Of a stretch of DNA of 64,000 bases, positions 36,099 to 46,004 are shown piece after piece (within the stretch, counting starts at the first letter, position 1; each line of letters begins with the position of its first letter). The DNA is from Clitoria ternatea (taxonomy: Eukaryota > Streptophyta > Magnoliopsida > Fabales > Fabaceae). The notes beneath the pieces were generated by a model. That model was not told where the DNA came from. It did not search any database and saw only the letters and a program-made list of their open reading frames with translations. Location: positions 84,522,501 to 84,586,500 of the forward strand of contig CM075674.1 of NCBI GenBank assembly GCA_037962975.1, written 5' to 3'. A program made the translations under genes and the position numbers.

Positions 36099-36284
36099 TG
36101 TTAGGGAACTGACTTAACGATTAATTAGTTTGTTAAGTTGTTAGTTATTGGTGGTTTTGGTTCTTTTCTGTTAACGGATTTAGTTTAAATAACTATTCCC
36201 TCTTAGTCTTTGTAACAAAAAAGCTTTACAAAATATATTCAGTTTGTTATCCTTCAAGAAAGGTTTTCAGTGTTTTACTTTACA
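36099..36284 (+). repeat. 5' LTR of the old copia element
   Basis: TGTTAGGGAACTGAC...TTTACTTTACA, 186 bp, with a duplicate at 55851-56048. Followed directly by the tRNA-iMet-type primer site TGGTATCA at 36285. Confidence 0.95.
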
Positions 36285-36297
36285 TGGTATCATCATG
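36285..36297 (+). promoter_or_regulatory. Primer-binding site of the old copia element
   Basis: TGGTATCATCATG: the first eight bases match the 3' end complement of initiator tRNA-Met, after which it has drifted from TGGTATCAGAGC. Confidence 0.8.
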
Positions 36298-36314
36298 TTG
36301 GGTCTATTCCACCC

Positions 36315-36331
36315 ATGGCTTCCGCACCATT
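36315..36331 (+). pseudogene. First codons of the old copia gag
   Basis: ATGGCTTCCGCACCATT opens gag (MASAPF) and is cut by the LTR unit that begins at 36332. The CCATT at 36327-36331 is repeated at 41819-41823, where gag resumes. Confidence 0.75.
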
Positions 36332-37120
36332 TGTAACATCCTATTTTTTTACTCAAATAGAAAATAGATATTAATATCTCTTTAATGAGAAAATACTTAC
36401 TATTAGTTAGTTGATTTTTTAACTAATTAATATTTTTATAAAATTTTGGTACTTATATTTAAATTATTTTTTAAAAAATAAAATGAAATAATAATAAAAT
36501 AAAAATATATATATTTAACGAAGATTTTAAAATGACTTAATTAGTATTCACTAATTAAGAAAATTATATTAAAATTTTTTGATATCTTTATTATTCACAA
36601 TTTATATTTTATGTTTTTATATTTATGTTTTTACATATTTAAGATTTAACTCTTATTAGAATTTTAAAATAAAAATTTGAAGGAATTAGAATATGGTTCT
36701 TTAGAACTTTTTGATTTATGCATTATTTATAATTTTCTGGAATTTTTGAATTTTTTAATAAATATTTGAGAAAATACTCACATTATGAATAGTGACCGGT
36801 GGGTAAATACTTATATCATAAATAGTAAAATAAATAATTAAGTAATCTTAAATAGTAAATTTCTCTTCCTATAAACAGATGGTTCATTTACAACATTTCC
36901 ACACCAAAATTAGAGAGAGAATCTAGAGAGATAGTGCGTAAGAAATTAGTGGGGAGTAAATTCTTTTGGTTAAAAGAGATTCTGCCGGAGGTGTAAGGTA
37001 ATAATATTTTCTTCTAAATTCTTTTTATGATTATTTAGTTTATTCTTTTTAGCACTCTTAAACCATTAATATACTAGTACTATTATGAATAAGTTACTAC
37101 GGTAAAAATAAATTACCACT

Positions 37121-37610
37121 GTGTTATTTTTACAATTTACTGTTACTATTTACTATTACTATTCACAATTTACCATTTACTGTTATTATTCAAAATTTAT
37201 TTACCGTTATTATTCAAAATTTATTAGTTACTATTACTATTCAAAATTTACTATTCACCATTATTATTCAAAATTTACTATTTATTGTAACTATTCAAAA
37301 TTTACTATTTACCATTACTATTCAAAATTTACTATTTACCATTACTATTCAAAATTTACTATTTACCATTTCTATTTACGATTTTTCATTTATTGCTACT
37401 ATTCAAAAGTTACTATTCATAATTTACTATTTATTGCTACTATTCAAAATTTACTATTCACAATTTACCATTTACTGTTACCATTTAAAATTTACTATTT
37501 ACCGTTTTATTCACGATTTACTATTTACCGTTACTATTCAAAAAAAATTATTAGTTACCGTTACTATTGATAATTTACTATTTACCATTACTATTTACTG
37601 TTACTATGTA
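37121..37610. repeat. 27-bp minisatellite inside the solo LTR
   Basis: Tandem copies of TATTCAAAATTTACTATTTA plus seven bases; the CAAAATTTAC word recurs at 37269, 37296, 37323 and 37350, exactly 27 bp apart, with degenerate copies on both sides. Because 27 is a multiple of three, it yields a 149-codon ORF of a nine-residue repeat (YYSKFTIYH), not considered a gene. Confidence 0.9.
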
Positions 37611-39321
37611 TAATTACTATTTATCATTCTGATAGTAATCTTAATTTTTATTTTATGTCTATACTGAAATAAATTAGTATTAATATTTTTTTTAGAACTC
37701 GGAGGCACAGAGCGAATTCACTTTTGGTAGTAATTCCAGGTAAGGGGGAGTGACATAAAAATATAATATGGAAAGACATAAGAATAATAGGAGGAGTCCC
37801 CTACTTCTTTTAAATTTAATAATATTATTATTTTAAAATAATAAATTTTAAATTAAGTATCTTGTGTAACTTACTCTGAATTACCTATGCAAGGACTTGG
37901 ACTATTATGACCTATATGGAGTGAACTAAACCTATGCAAGGATTGAATTATATGGACTTACATAAACCTATACGAGGAAATAGACTATAAAGGCTTAGAA
38001 TTAAGTTTATTAAATTAAATAACTATTAAACTTTAAATTATGATATTTACGAATGATATTTATTTGATTTGATTATGATTGATAATATTGGTGATTGATG
38101 ATATTTGATTGTGATTGATGATATTACAATACTTGATTATGATTGATGAGTGATTGATAATCTTGTGATACGGAGTTTGAGCATATAGCAAACACGACGG
38201 GAAGCTAAAACTCAGTAAGAATATACTTATTCCTTACTCTTTACAGTATTACTTTAAAAGAAATTATTTATGATAATTTCTCAATGTTTATTCAGAATTA
38301 TTATTAAGAAATTTTTCTTAATTTTTAATAAAAGTATATAATTTCTATAACTTACTTTTTTTCTTTCAAGATAAATTATTTAATTAAATTTTAGAATAAT
38401 TTTTAGTTATAAAAATAAAGAAAAAGAAATTGTTTTATAAAAATAATATATTCATATATGTATATATGAAAATATTTGATTCTCAAATGGAAATAAGATA
38501 CTTCAATAATATTTCATTTTAAACTTTTGAGAATAAAAGTCTTTAATTGCAAAAATACTTTATTATATACTTTTCAAGTATTATAATTTAAGATGGAAAA
38601 AGATCGATAATTCAAACTTGTGTTTAAAGTAAATTAATTTCCTATAAATGCTCTAAAGAAGGTTTGGAATATATGTTAAGACTTTGAAACTCAAATCACA
38701 ATAATATTGATTTGTGAGTGGTAAAGAAAACTGTACTGAAATTCTTCTGCGTGAGGCAGAACTTATTTAGGAGTTTGGAAATGTACAATTTATTGGGGTC
38801 GCTATGTTGTTATTTGTAGGCCCCGAAGATATAATTTATACTTGAGTTTCTAAAAGTCTTAACCAACTCAAAACGCGAGTAGTTCATGCATCATGAATCA
38901 TTAAAGAGAAACGAGATGTGATATTGCCTGGGACGGATTATAGAAACCGAGGATACATTGGAGGATGCTTAATTGTGAGCCTTGGGATGAGAGAGTGTGA
39001 AAGGGTGCTTCAGGTGACCTGGGGTCGCTCACTAGTGTCGGGTACTTTCACAGTAAAAACCTTCTCAATCTGACTAGTATCTAAGTGTTTCCATGACAGT
39101 TGAGCTGTTCGTATGCCATGAAGACATTTATGTTAAACTTTTTAAAACGCGTCAACTTGGTCCTTCCGTCAGAAACTCAGTAACGCCGTTTGCTCACATG
39201 GCATGCCTGGACACGTGTCACAATCTTGTTAGCACATGTGTCACCACCAGAACTTAGGACACGTGTCAGATTTTGATTGGGTGATGATTTTGTTCAAAAT
39301 TAAAAGAATTCGCCTTAGGTA

Positions 39322-39375
39322 AGACTTGAACCAATGACCTTTAAGTCAAATAACACATCCATCACCACTAGGCCA
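39322..39375 (-). other. tRNA-like Pol III promoter boxes in the left MULE inverted repeat
   Basis: Minus-strand copy of the boxes at 40689-40742: A box TGGCCTAGTGG (39365-39375) and B box GGTTCAAGTCT (39322-39332, one mismatch to GGTTCRANNCC). Confidence 0.6.
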
Positions 39376-39479
39376 CATATGACTTTAGTGATTCAAATGA
39401 CAATATTTATATATAAAGGTAAACTTTCAATATCTAAAAGTGTATTTAATTTAATTAGTATAATATTTTATTAATTAAA

Positions 39480-40570
39480 TTAAATTAAATAATTAAATTA
39501 AATATATTTTTAAATATTTGATTAATAATAATTAAACTAAATATATTTTTCAATATTTTATCAATATAATTAAATTAAATATATTTTATATATTTTCTTA
39601 ACAATAATAAATTAAATATTTTTTAAATATTTTTTAAATAATTAATATACCTTTAAATATTTTATTAATAATAAATAAATTAAGTTTATTTTTTAAATAT
39701 TTATTAGTAATAATTGAAATAAATATATTTTTAAATATTTTCTTAACAATATTAAAATACCTTTAAATATTTTCTAAATAATAAATACATTAAGTTTATT
39801 TTTTAAATATTTATTAATAATAATTAAACTAAATATATTTTAAAATATTTAATAAAAAATAATTAAATTAACTATATTTTTAAATATTCCATTAATTATA
39901 ATTAAACTAAATATATTTTAAAATATTTTATCAAAATAATTAAATTAAAAATAATTAAATTAAAAATAATTAAATATGTTATTAACAATAATAAAATTAA
40001 ATATAGCCTTAAATATTTTAGTTTAAATAATTAAATTAAATATATTTTTTAATTATTTGATTAATAATAATTAAACTAAATATATTTTTTAATATTTTAT
40101 CAATATAATTAAATTAAATATATTTTATATATTTTCTTAACAATATTAAAATTAAATATTTTTTAAATATTTTTTAAATATTTAAATATACCTTTAAATA
40201 TTTTATTAATAATAAATAAATTAAGTTTATTTTTTAAATATTTATTAGTAATAATTGAAATAAATATATTTTTAAATATTTTCTTAACAATATTAAAATA
40301 CCTTTAAATATTTTCTTAATAATAAATACATTAAGTTTATTTTTTAAATATTTATTAATAATAATTAAACTAAATATATTTTAAAATATTTAATAAAAAA
40401 TAATTAAATTAACTATATTTTTAAATATTCGATTAATTATAATTAAACTAAATATATTTTTAAATATTTTATCAAAATAATTAAATTAAAAATAATTAAA
40501 TTAAAAATAATTAAATATGTTATTAACAATAATAAAATTAAATATAGCCTTAAATATTTTAGTTACAATA
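39480..40570. repeat. 540-bp AT-rich tandem duplication in the MULE interior
   Basis: Two copies about 539-541 bp apart, judged from GATTAATAATAATTAAAC (39520 and 40059) and ATATAGCCTT (40001 and 40542). Each is itself made of TTAAATATTTT/AATTAAACTAAATATA words. Confidence 0.9.
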
Positions 40571-40688
40571 AATAAATTAAATATACCTATAAATATTTTA
40601 TTATAATAATTAAATTAAATACACTTTTAGATATTGAAAGTTTACCTTTATATATAAATATTGTCATTTGAATCACTAAAGTCACATG

Positions 40689-40742
40689 TGGCCTAGTGGT
40701 GATGGATGTGGTATTTGATTTAAAGGTCATGGGTTCAAGTCC
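40689..40742 (+). other. tRNA-like Pol III promoter boxes in the right MULE inverted repeat
   Basis: A box TGGCCTAGTGG (40689-40699) and B box GGTTCAAGTCC (40732-40742) both fit the tRNA consensus, 32 bp apart. No acceptor stem pairing is evident, so it is a tRNA-derived relic, not a functional tRNA. Confidence 0.65.
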
Positions 40743-41733
40743 TACTTAAGGCAAATTCTTTTAATTTTGAACAAAGTCATCACCCAATCAAAATCTGACA
40801 TGTGTCCTAAGTTCTGGTAGTGACACATGTGCTAACAAGATTGTGACACGTGTCCAGGCATGCCATGTGAGCAAACGGCGTTACTGAGTTTCTGACGGAA
40901 GGACCAAGTTGACGCGTTTTAAAAAGTTTGGGGACCTCATTGAATTAAAAAAATAATCAGGGACCAATTTGGGAAAAACTTACAAGTTAGAGGACCAAAA
41001 GTGTAATTTAGCCTTTATGTTATTATTATCCGGAATTATGGAACAGTGTAAACTCCTGGTTAGCCCAGTGCAAATTAAAACTTTAAGGGCCCATATGCAT
41101 AAACTGAATGAGATAGTAGCATAAGCATTACATAACATTCATGTGATTGTGACATTCTATGTGGATGGTTATGAATGAAAATATAAGTGTTATGTATGTG
41201 AAAACCCTATATTCATAATTGATTGTGTATGAGATTATGACTGATATTATTATATTAGTTTGTGAAAACCCTTATGCTTATGTCTTATCTGTAATATATT
41301 ATATTTTGTTTCTCACCCCTTCTTGTTTGAATTTCTGTGTCCAAAATAAATGTTGTGATATATAGCTAGCAGTCCAGGATGAAAGAATATAATTACAAGA
41401 GGGTAAAGTGGCCTTATCCTCAATCGGATGGGTGAAGAGATATGACAAGAGTAGTATTCCAAAAACCTATGGTTCGAGGGCTAGGAAATGATTGATCACA
41501 GTCGTAGTAGAGGTATAATTTAATTTTAGTTCACCTTATTACAATATCAAGTTGGACAATTGTAACAAGGTGAATGTTAAACTTTGATACTGTAATCTTT
41601 TATCACTTATGATTTCTATAAATTTATTTTGTCATTATGGATAAATATTAAGAGACAATATTTTTTTTTTTACTTTCAATATTCAAAGGAAATCATATGT
41701 ATATTTTTGTTTGTATACGCGAGATAAGAAATG

Positions 41734-41755
41734 ATATATATATATATATATATAT
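41734..41755. repeat. AT microsatellite
   Basis: About 11 AT units near the 3' end of the solo LTR. Confidence 0.85.
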
Positions 41756-41818
41756 CTTTATAAAGTTTTTAAAAGAAAATAAGGATATACATATCTCGTG
41801 TATATAAGGGGTGTTACA

Positions 41819-42278
41819 CCATTCATGCCCCACATTTTCTTAGCCGTCATCTCTGCCAAACTCACCGAAGATAATTTCCTCACCTGTTTTAGCATGTTGA
41901 AGCAACCATTAAAGGATTCAAGCTAACCAAGCATATCGTTGGTCCTGACTCCGTTCCGGAGAAATTCAAGAACGAAGAATACGTACAAAAAGGTGTCATG
42001 AACCAAGAGTTTAAAAATTACGACCAACAAGACAACCTTCTCAAGTCATGACTATTAGAATCAATGGAAGCCCCATTCAAGATTCGAATGGTTAGCTGTG
42101 ACTGGTCCTATCAAATTTAGGCCACCCTAAAGACATACTTCTCTTCCTAAATGATGGCAAGAGTCAAACAATTGAAACTCCAACTTAGAACTATCAAAAT
42201 GTCAAGTACCATTAGCGATTTTCTGGTTCACATTATGAGACTCTTACAGCCATTGGGTGCCCATTGTCGACGGCAAAG
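41819..42278 (+). pseudogene. Old copia gag, middle part, broken
   Basis: Resumes after the CCATT duplication. Frames with shifts give an LTxxNFLT-like start near 41862, then a GF-LTKHIVGPDSVPEKFKNE-type block near 41920, and later VKQLKLQLRTIKM and ISDFLVHIMRLL (42163-42250). These match the UBN2/retrotran_gag region of copia Gag. It is cut by the SIRE-type element at 42279; CAAAG (42274-42278) is the target duplication. Stops and frameshifts abolish function. Confidence 0.75.
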
Positions 42279-43057
42279 TGTTGTTCAAGTGGCCTCAATA
42301 CTCAAGAGGGGGGGTGAATTGAGTTATAAAACTTTTGCTTGGAATGCCTTTGAAATTGATTTCTATAACCAAGTTTATGAGATTGTGCAAGTGAAAGCAA
42401 GTAACAATGATATGCAATGCACTACAAGAGGTAAGTATTGTTGAGGCAATTTAGCAAACACTTGGTGTGCAATATCTAAAGTAAAGCAAATTAAGCAAGT
42501 TCAAGTATGTTCTTCTTAACCAAACAATACCAATCAGCAAATATGCAATATATGGAAGTAAAAGAGTAAGGAAGAGAAGCTTGCAAACCGATGTAACGAG
42601 TTCCACCCAATTCGGTGTACGTCTCGCCTCTAAGCAACCCACTTAGAGGATTTTCCACTATTGTAGACTAGAGATACAACTTTGAGCAATTGCGGCTTCC
42701 TAGTGTCCCACACTCAAGAACCCAATCCTCACAAGTACAAGGGCAACCCACCCAATCTCTCAATCTCACAATATCCCAAAGGTTGAGTCCACAACCTTTG
42801 TAACCACTCAATCCTAGAGTGAACAACCACTCAACCTAGAGTGAATAACTTTGTGTGTTTGGAGTTTGTGTTTACAATCAATATACTCTCTTAATAGAGC
42901 AGATATACAGGTGAAGAGCTCTCCAAATTCTAATCTCTCAAGATGAGAGGATATACAATTGAAAGTACAAAAATGCAAGAGGTAGGCTTACAAAGCACAA
43001 AATAGAGCTATGAATTGTTGCTACTTGGTTATTCATTTGTGCTTGTCTTCCTCTTCA

Positions 43058-43064
43058 ATTTATA
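43058..43064 (-). promoter_or_regulatory. TATA box of the SIRE-type LTR (3' copy)
   Basis: Minus-strand CTATAAATTG; the core TATAAAT lies 121 bp from the nearest AATCGATT motif. The same box recurs in the 5' LTR at 51587-51593, where it would start genomic transcription. Confidence 0.65.
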
Positions 43065-43184
43065 GACCTAAGATTGCTGTTGAAGAGTGCCCTAGTCCCT
43101 CATAGCCGTTGCAGTTAGTGGAAATTTGAAGAATGGTGGAGACATGACCTGGTTTCCCACTTAAATCTGTTTTTCCACTAGCGT

Positions 43185-43588
43185 AATCGATTACACCCTC
43201 GCGTTGTAATCGATTAGCTTCAAGTCAGAGACTTCCTAATCGATTATTTCATTACCTGTAATCGATTAGCATCTTGTACCTGATGCATTTATTTTGTCTT
43301 CGCAGCATCCTAATCGATTAGCATGTCTTGCAATCGATTACCTTAAGTTCCAGTGGCTTCCTAATCGATTATATGGCTCTCTTAATCGATTAGCATGTGT
43401 GCCTGATGCATTTAATTCCATTTTTGATTGCTGTAATCGATTAGTCTCAAGTGTGCAATCGATTATCTTAATTCCAGTGAGTATCTAATCGATTGTGTGG
43501 CTTCCTTAATCGATTATATTCAACTCTGATGCAATTTCTTCCAAGACAGAAAGCTTCTAATCGATTAGCATCTATGGCCTAATCGATT
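43185..43588. promoter_or_regulatory. Array of 14 AATCGATT palindromes in the 3' LTR
   Basis: Fourteen copies of AATCGATT, most extended to the 10-bp palindrome TAATCGATTA, at irregular spacing over 404 bp. It sits in U3, upstream of the TATA box, where enhancer elements are expected. Confidence 0.85.
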
Positions 43589-43713
43589 AGCTTCGCTGTT
43601 TCTTCAATTCTGTTTTCATGTCTTTGTTTTTTTTTTGCATTGTTTCTTCAAGAGTACTTGTCATTATCAAAATCCTTGCACATCTTTTGGACCTGTTAAC
43701 ATATTCAAACACA

Positions 43714-43727
43714 TTCTCCCCCTTTTT
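43714..43727 (-). promoter_or_regulatory. Polypurine tract next to the 3' LTR
   Basis: Minus-strand AAAAAGGGGGAGAA directly before the LTR start at 43713; primes plus-strand DNA synthesis in this family. Confidence 0.85.
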
Positions 43728-43910
43728 GATGATGACAACTATGTTCATCTCTTGAGGGTTGTTAGTTTAAATAATATAGGCTTATCTTTTGCAAAAACAA
43801 CTCTGCTACATTATCTCTTTTTCAAATAGCAGATGACAATTTTCAAAAACCAATTCAGCAGCCAATGTCTTATCACTTTTTATCCATTGTTTATTATCTC
43901 TTATCTATAA

Positions 43911-44079
43911 TTCTCCCCCTATCAAAAAGAGTTTAACAAACAGATAAGATTTTGCAAATTGTTAACAAAGCATCTATTATCCATATTATCAGAGCATATT
44001 ATCAGAGCATATTCAGAATTATTCATATTTTGTATCAGAGCATTATCCAACATATGAACATTTATTCTTCTCCCCCTTT
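43911..44079 (-). promoter_or_regulatory. Two additional polypurine-tract copies
   Basis: Minus-strand AGGGGGAGAA occurs at 43911-43920 and CAAAGGGGGAGAA at 44068-44080, 197 and 354 bp inside the LTR-adjacent tract. Between them, plus-strand TATCAGAGCA occurs three times (43987, 44000, 44033). Confidence 0.7.
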
Positions 44080-44231
44080 GTAATCATCAAAAACAATTGG
44101 AGCAGTGAAGAGAAATTTTATAACTTCAAATAAGATACTTTTATTGAATTAAATAACAAAGGGAAATACAAGAAGTAAAATGATTCAAAATGCAGAAAAG
44201 CAACAAACAGAAACATAACAAGAAAAAAAAT

Positions 44232-45353
44232 CTAATTGTCCGGGTTGAAGAAGCGGATTTCTGCAATTTGGTGAGCCAGCTCCTCATAGCGCTGCTGCAT
44301 CATCTCAAAATGTTGCTGCTCGGTCATGGAAAACTCTTGGAGGGAGTTCTCAAGACGATCGAAGCGGCGATCAAGATGAGCGTAGAGAGATGCAAAAGGG
44401 TCAACTTGTGGGGCAGATGAAGAGGCTGCAGCTTGTGGTTGAGGTGGAGAAGGAGGAGGAGCAGGTGCTTCTTCAGCAGGAGCTTGGAAGGGAATGTTGG
44501 CATAAACGCCCTCCATGCGTGAGTACCATGCTCCATTGGTGAAAACAAGACCCATTTTGGTGAGGTGATGGGTGCCAATGCAAGCTCTAGGGGGCACTTT
44601 CCCAGAGAGTTCCCCTGCTAAGTCTACTCCACAGAATTTGAAAATTTTGGTGAGGAGGATACCATAGGGGAGCTTTTGTTGGTCCTTGGCATGGCGCATG
44701 TGGAACTTGATCAACTGAACCCAGTTGATCTCTTTGTGGTTCAGCATGGCCCACATTAAGAGGACATCATCCTCTTCAACCAGAGCATAGTTCCCACCAC
44801 GGGGAACAATCATCTTGACCAAGAAGAAGTGGAGCAAGCGGTTGTTCATGGTCAAGTGGCCAACTAGTTTGTGGTTGCTCCTTGGACGGTCAGCTTTCCA
44901 TAAAGATTGGCGAGCAGTAAGAGCATTGAAGCCCCATTCATCCTCAGGTTCGCCTCCATCAAAGTCAGCGTTGTTGAGGGGAAGTTTGGAAATCTCTGCA
45001 ATCTGGGCATTGGAGAGTTTGATGGTGGTGTTTTTCACCTTGGATTCAACCATCCCGTTGATAAGGCGGAGGTTGCAGTAGAATACTCTCATGAGCTCAG
45101 GATAGTATTCTTCTTCTTTGAGGGATAGGAAGGGGAAGAGGTTGTAGTGGTTGAGGCTTTGGGTGAAGGTAAGGCTTGGGTTGTCAAAGGTGTCAGCTAT
45201 GGTGTAGTGAGGGGTCATAATCTCCTTTTCAGAAAAATTTTTCATAAAATTCTGAAGGTCTCTAGGAGAAGAGAAAAACCTTGAGAAGTCAAGGGGATTA
45301 TGAGCTTGAGCAGCAGAGGACCTAGCCCTTTTGACATTCCTTGAGGAAGACAT
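44232..45353 (-). CDS. ORF3 of the SIRE-type element (putative plant transposon protein)
   Basis: 373 codons, intact, downstream of pol in the position where SIRE elements carry an envelope-like gene. Residues about 80-270 resemble the 'putative plant transposon protein' family (Pfam PF20167, named from memory), with YYPELMRVFYCNLRLINGMV and then a short block KNTTIKLSNAQIAEI, and later LLMWAMLN and LPYGILLTKIF blocks. Residues about 285-315 are Pro/Ala/Ser-rich, followed by a likely coiled coil (about 320-365). No signal peptide or membrane segment is seen, so an envelope role is not supported. ATG at 45353 follows a TATA box by about 105 bp. Function unknown. Confidence 0.85.
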   Translation of the reverse strand: MSSSRNVKRARSSAAQAHNPLDFSRFFSSPRDLQNFMKNFSEKEIMTPHYTIADTFDNPSLTFTQSLNHYNLFPFLSLKEEEYYPELMRVFYCNLRLINGMVESKVKNTTIKLSNAQIAEISKLPLNNADFDGGEPEDEWGFNALTARQSLWKADRPRSNHKLVGHLTMNNRLLHFFLVKMIVPRGGNYALVEEDDVLLMWAMLNHKEINWVQLIKFHMRHAKDQQKLPYGILLTKIFKFCGVDLAGELSGKVPPRACIGTHHLTKMGLVFTNGAWYSRMEGVYANIPFQAPAEEAPAPPPSPPQPQAAASSSAPQVDPFASLYAHLDRRFDRLENSLQEFSMTEQQHFEMMQQRYEELAHQIAEIRFFNPDN

Positions 45354-45458
45354 GGTGAAAAATGCTAAAAGAGGAGATGAAGAGAGATGAGTGCTAGAGA
45401 GTTTTGAGAGATTTGGGGGAAAGGAGGTAGTGTGAGATGAGAAGGTGAATGAGGGGTT

Positions 45459-45465
45459 ATTTATA
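45459..45465 (-). promoter_or_regulatory. Candidate internal TATA box upstream of ORF3
   Basis: Minus-strand ACTATAAATAACC with core TATAAAT at 45459-45465, 106 bp before the ORF3 ATG and 121 bp from the first AATCGATT of the array, exactly the spacing found in the LTR. Confidence 0.55.
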
Positions 45466-45585
45466 GTTGAAAATTAGGTTTAGGAAGGAGGAAAGAGAGT
45501 TTAGGAAGGAGTGAAGTGAGTTAAGAGAGGGAGAGTTTCGAGTGAGCCTAGGAAATTGGAGTTTTGATCCATCAGAACGCATACT

Positions 45586-45915
45586 AATCGATTACATGGC
45601 AGGTGGTAATCGATTAGATCACTGTTTCTGGGGAATTTCAAACGTTTTGTGCAGAGGGTAATCGATTAGAGACTTATGGTAATCGATTAGTTTAGAAACA
45701 GAATCGTCCTAATCGATTGGGGCAATGTGGTAATCGATTATGAAGAAGAGGAAACGTTTTGAACTTGAAACAGAAGCTTCGTAATCGATTATGGATAATG
45801 TATAATCGATTATCTTAAAAACAGAATGATTGTAATCGATTATGGGTGAGTTCTAATCGATTACCTTCGAAACAGAAGCTTAGTAATCGATTGGGATTAA
45901 CAATGTAATCGATTA
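45586..45915. promoter_or_regulatory. Array of 12 AATCGATT palindromes between pol and ORF3
   Basis: Twelve copies from 45586 to about 45913 in the 651-bp spacer between the pol stop and the ORF3 start. Several lie in pairs (for example GGTAATCGATTAG words). Intervening sequence is not obviously similar to the LTR array except for the shared motif and GAAACAGAAGCTT-like words. Confidence 0.85.
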
Positions 45916-46004
45916 TGGAGTCAAAAACTTCAAATATATCAAACAGCAAGGTTCCAAACATGAAATGTGATGTATATCATGCATTATGCCATTCAACAAA
46001 GTAT

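Larger units (their letters stand above)
39136..41013. mobile_element. Mutator-like (MULE) non-autonomous element with long inverted repeats, 9-bp target duplication
   Basis: TTTATGTTA flanks both sides (39127-39135 and 41014-41022), the 9-bp duplication characteristic of Mutator-like elements. Inverted repeats of about 320 bp (39136-39459 and 40606-40929) are nearly identical. The right side has 84 further bases ending GTGTAATTTAGCC, the usual GGCTAAATTACAC terminus of such elements. The left side lacks these bases although its duplication is perfect. The interior is a tandem duplication of a 540-bp AT-rich unit. No transposase is present. It lies in the gypsy LTR unit. Confidence 0.9.
36332..41818 (+). 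mobile_element. Gypsy-type solo LTR (probable), with a nested Mutator-like element; CCATT duplication
   Basis: Borders are TGTAACATCC and GGGTGTTACA, the inverted-repeat ends of many plant gypsy LTRs, with CCATT immediately outside on both sides. No gag or pol and no second LTR copy is found inside, so after removal of the Mutator-like insert (39136-41013 plus 9 bp) it is best read as one LTR of about 3.6 kb left after recombination. A TATA-like CTATAAACAG occurs near 36871, supporting plus orientation. The interior includes a 27-bp minisatellite and GATTGATGATATT repeats near 38080-38160. A full element that lost its coding interior cannot be ruled out. Confidence 0.8.
42279..43713 (-). repeat. 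3' LTR of the SIRE-type element
   Basis: 1,435 bp, nearly identical to 50808-52241. Contains the AATCGATT array (43185-43588) in U3 and a minus-strand TATA box at 43058-43064. The 63-64-codon ORFs in each LTR are identical because the LTRs are; they are not considered genes. Confidence 0.97.

Noticed and set aside
37121..37570. 149-codon ORF of nine-residue repeats
   Set aside because: By-product of a 27-bp minisatellite inside an LTR.
40682..40760. A functional tRNA gene
   Set aside because: A and B boxes are present, but no acceptor-stem or anticodon-stem pairing is apparent and the sequence is duplicated in transposon arms.
43185..43588. Regular short palindromes resembling a CRISPR-like or satellite array
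   Set aside because: Spacing is irregular, the repeat is only 8-10 bp, and it lies in the U3 of an LTR in a plant genome; treated as a cis-element array.
44815..45128. Plus-strand ORFs opposite ORF3
   Set aside because: Shadows of the minus-strand ORF3; the same holds for plus-strand ORFs opposite gag and pol (46146-46914, 48835-49089, 49635-50230).
44232..45353. ORF3 as a retroviral-type envelope gene
   Set aside because: No signal peptide or membrane span; similarity is to a plant transposon protein family instead.
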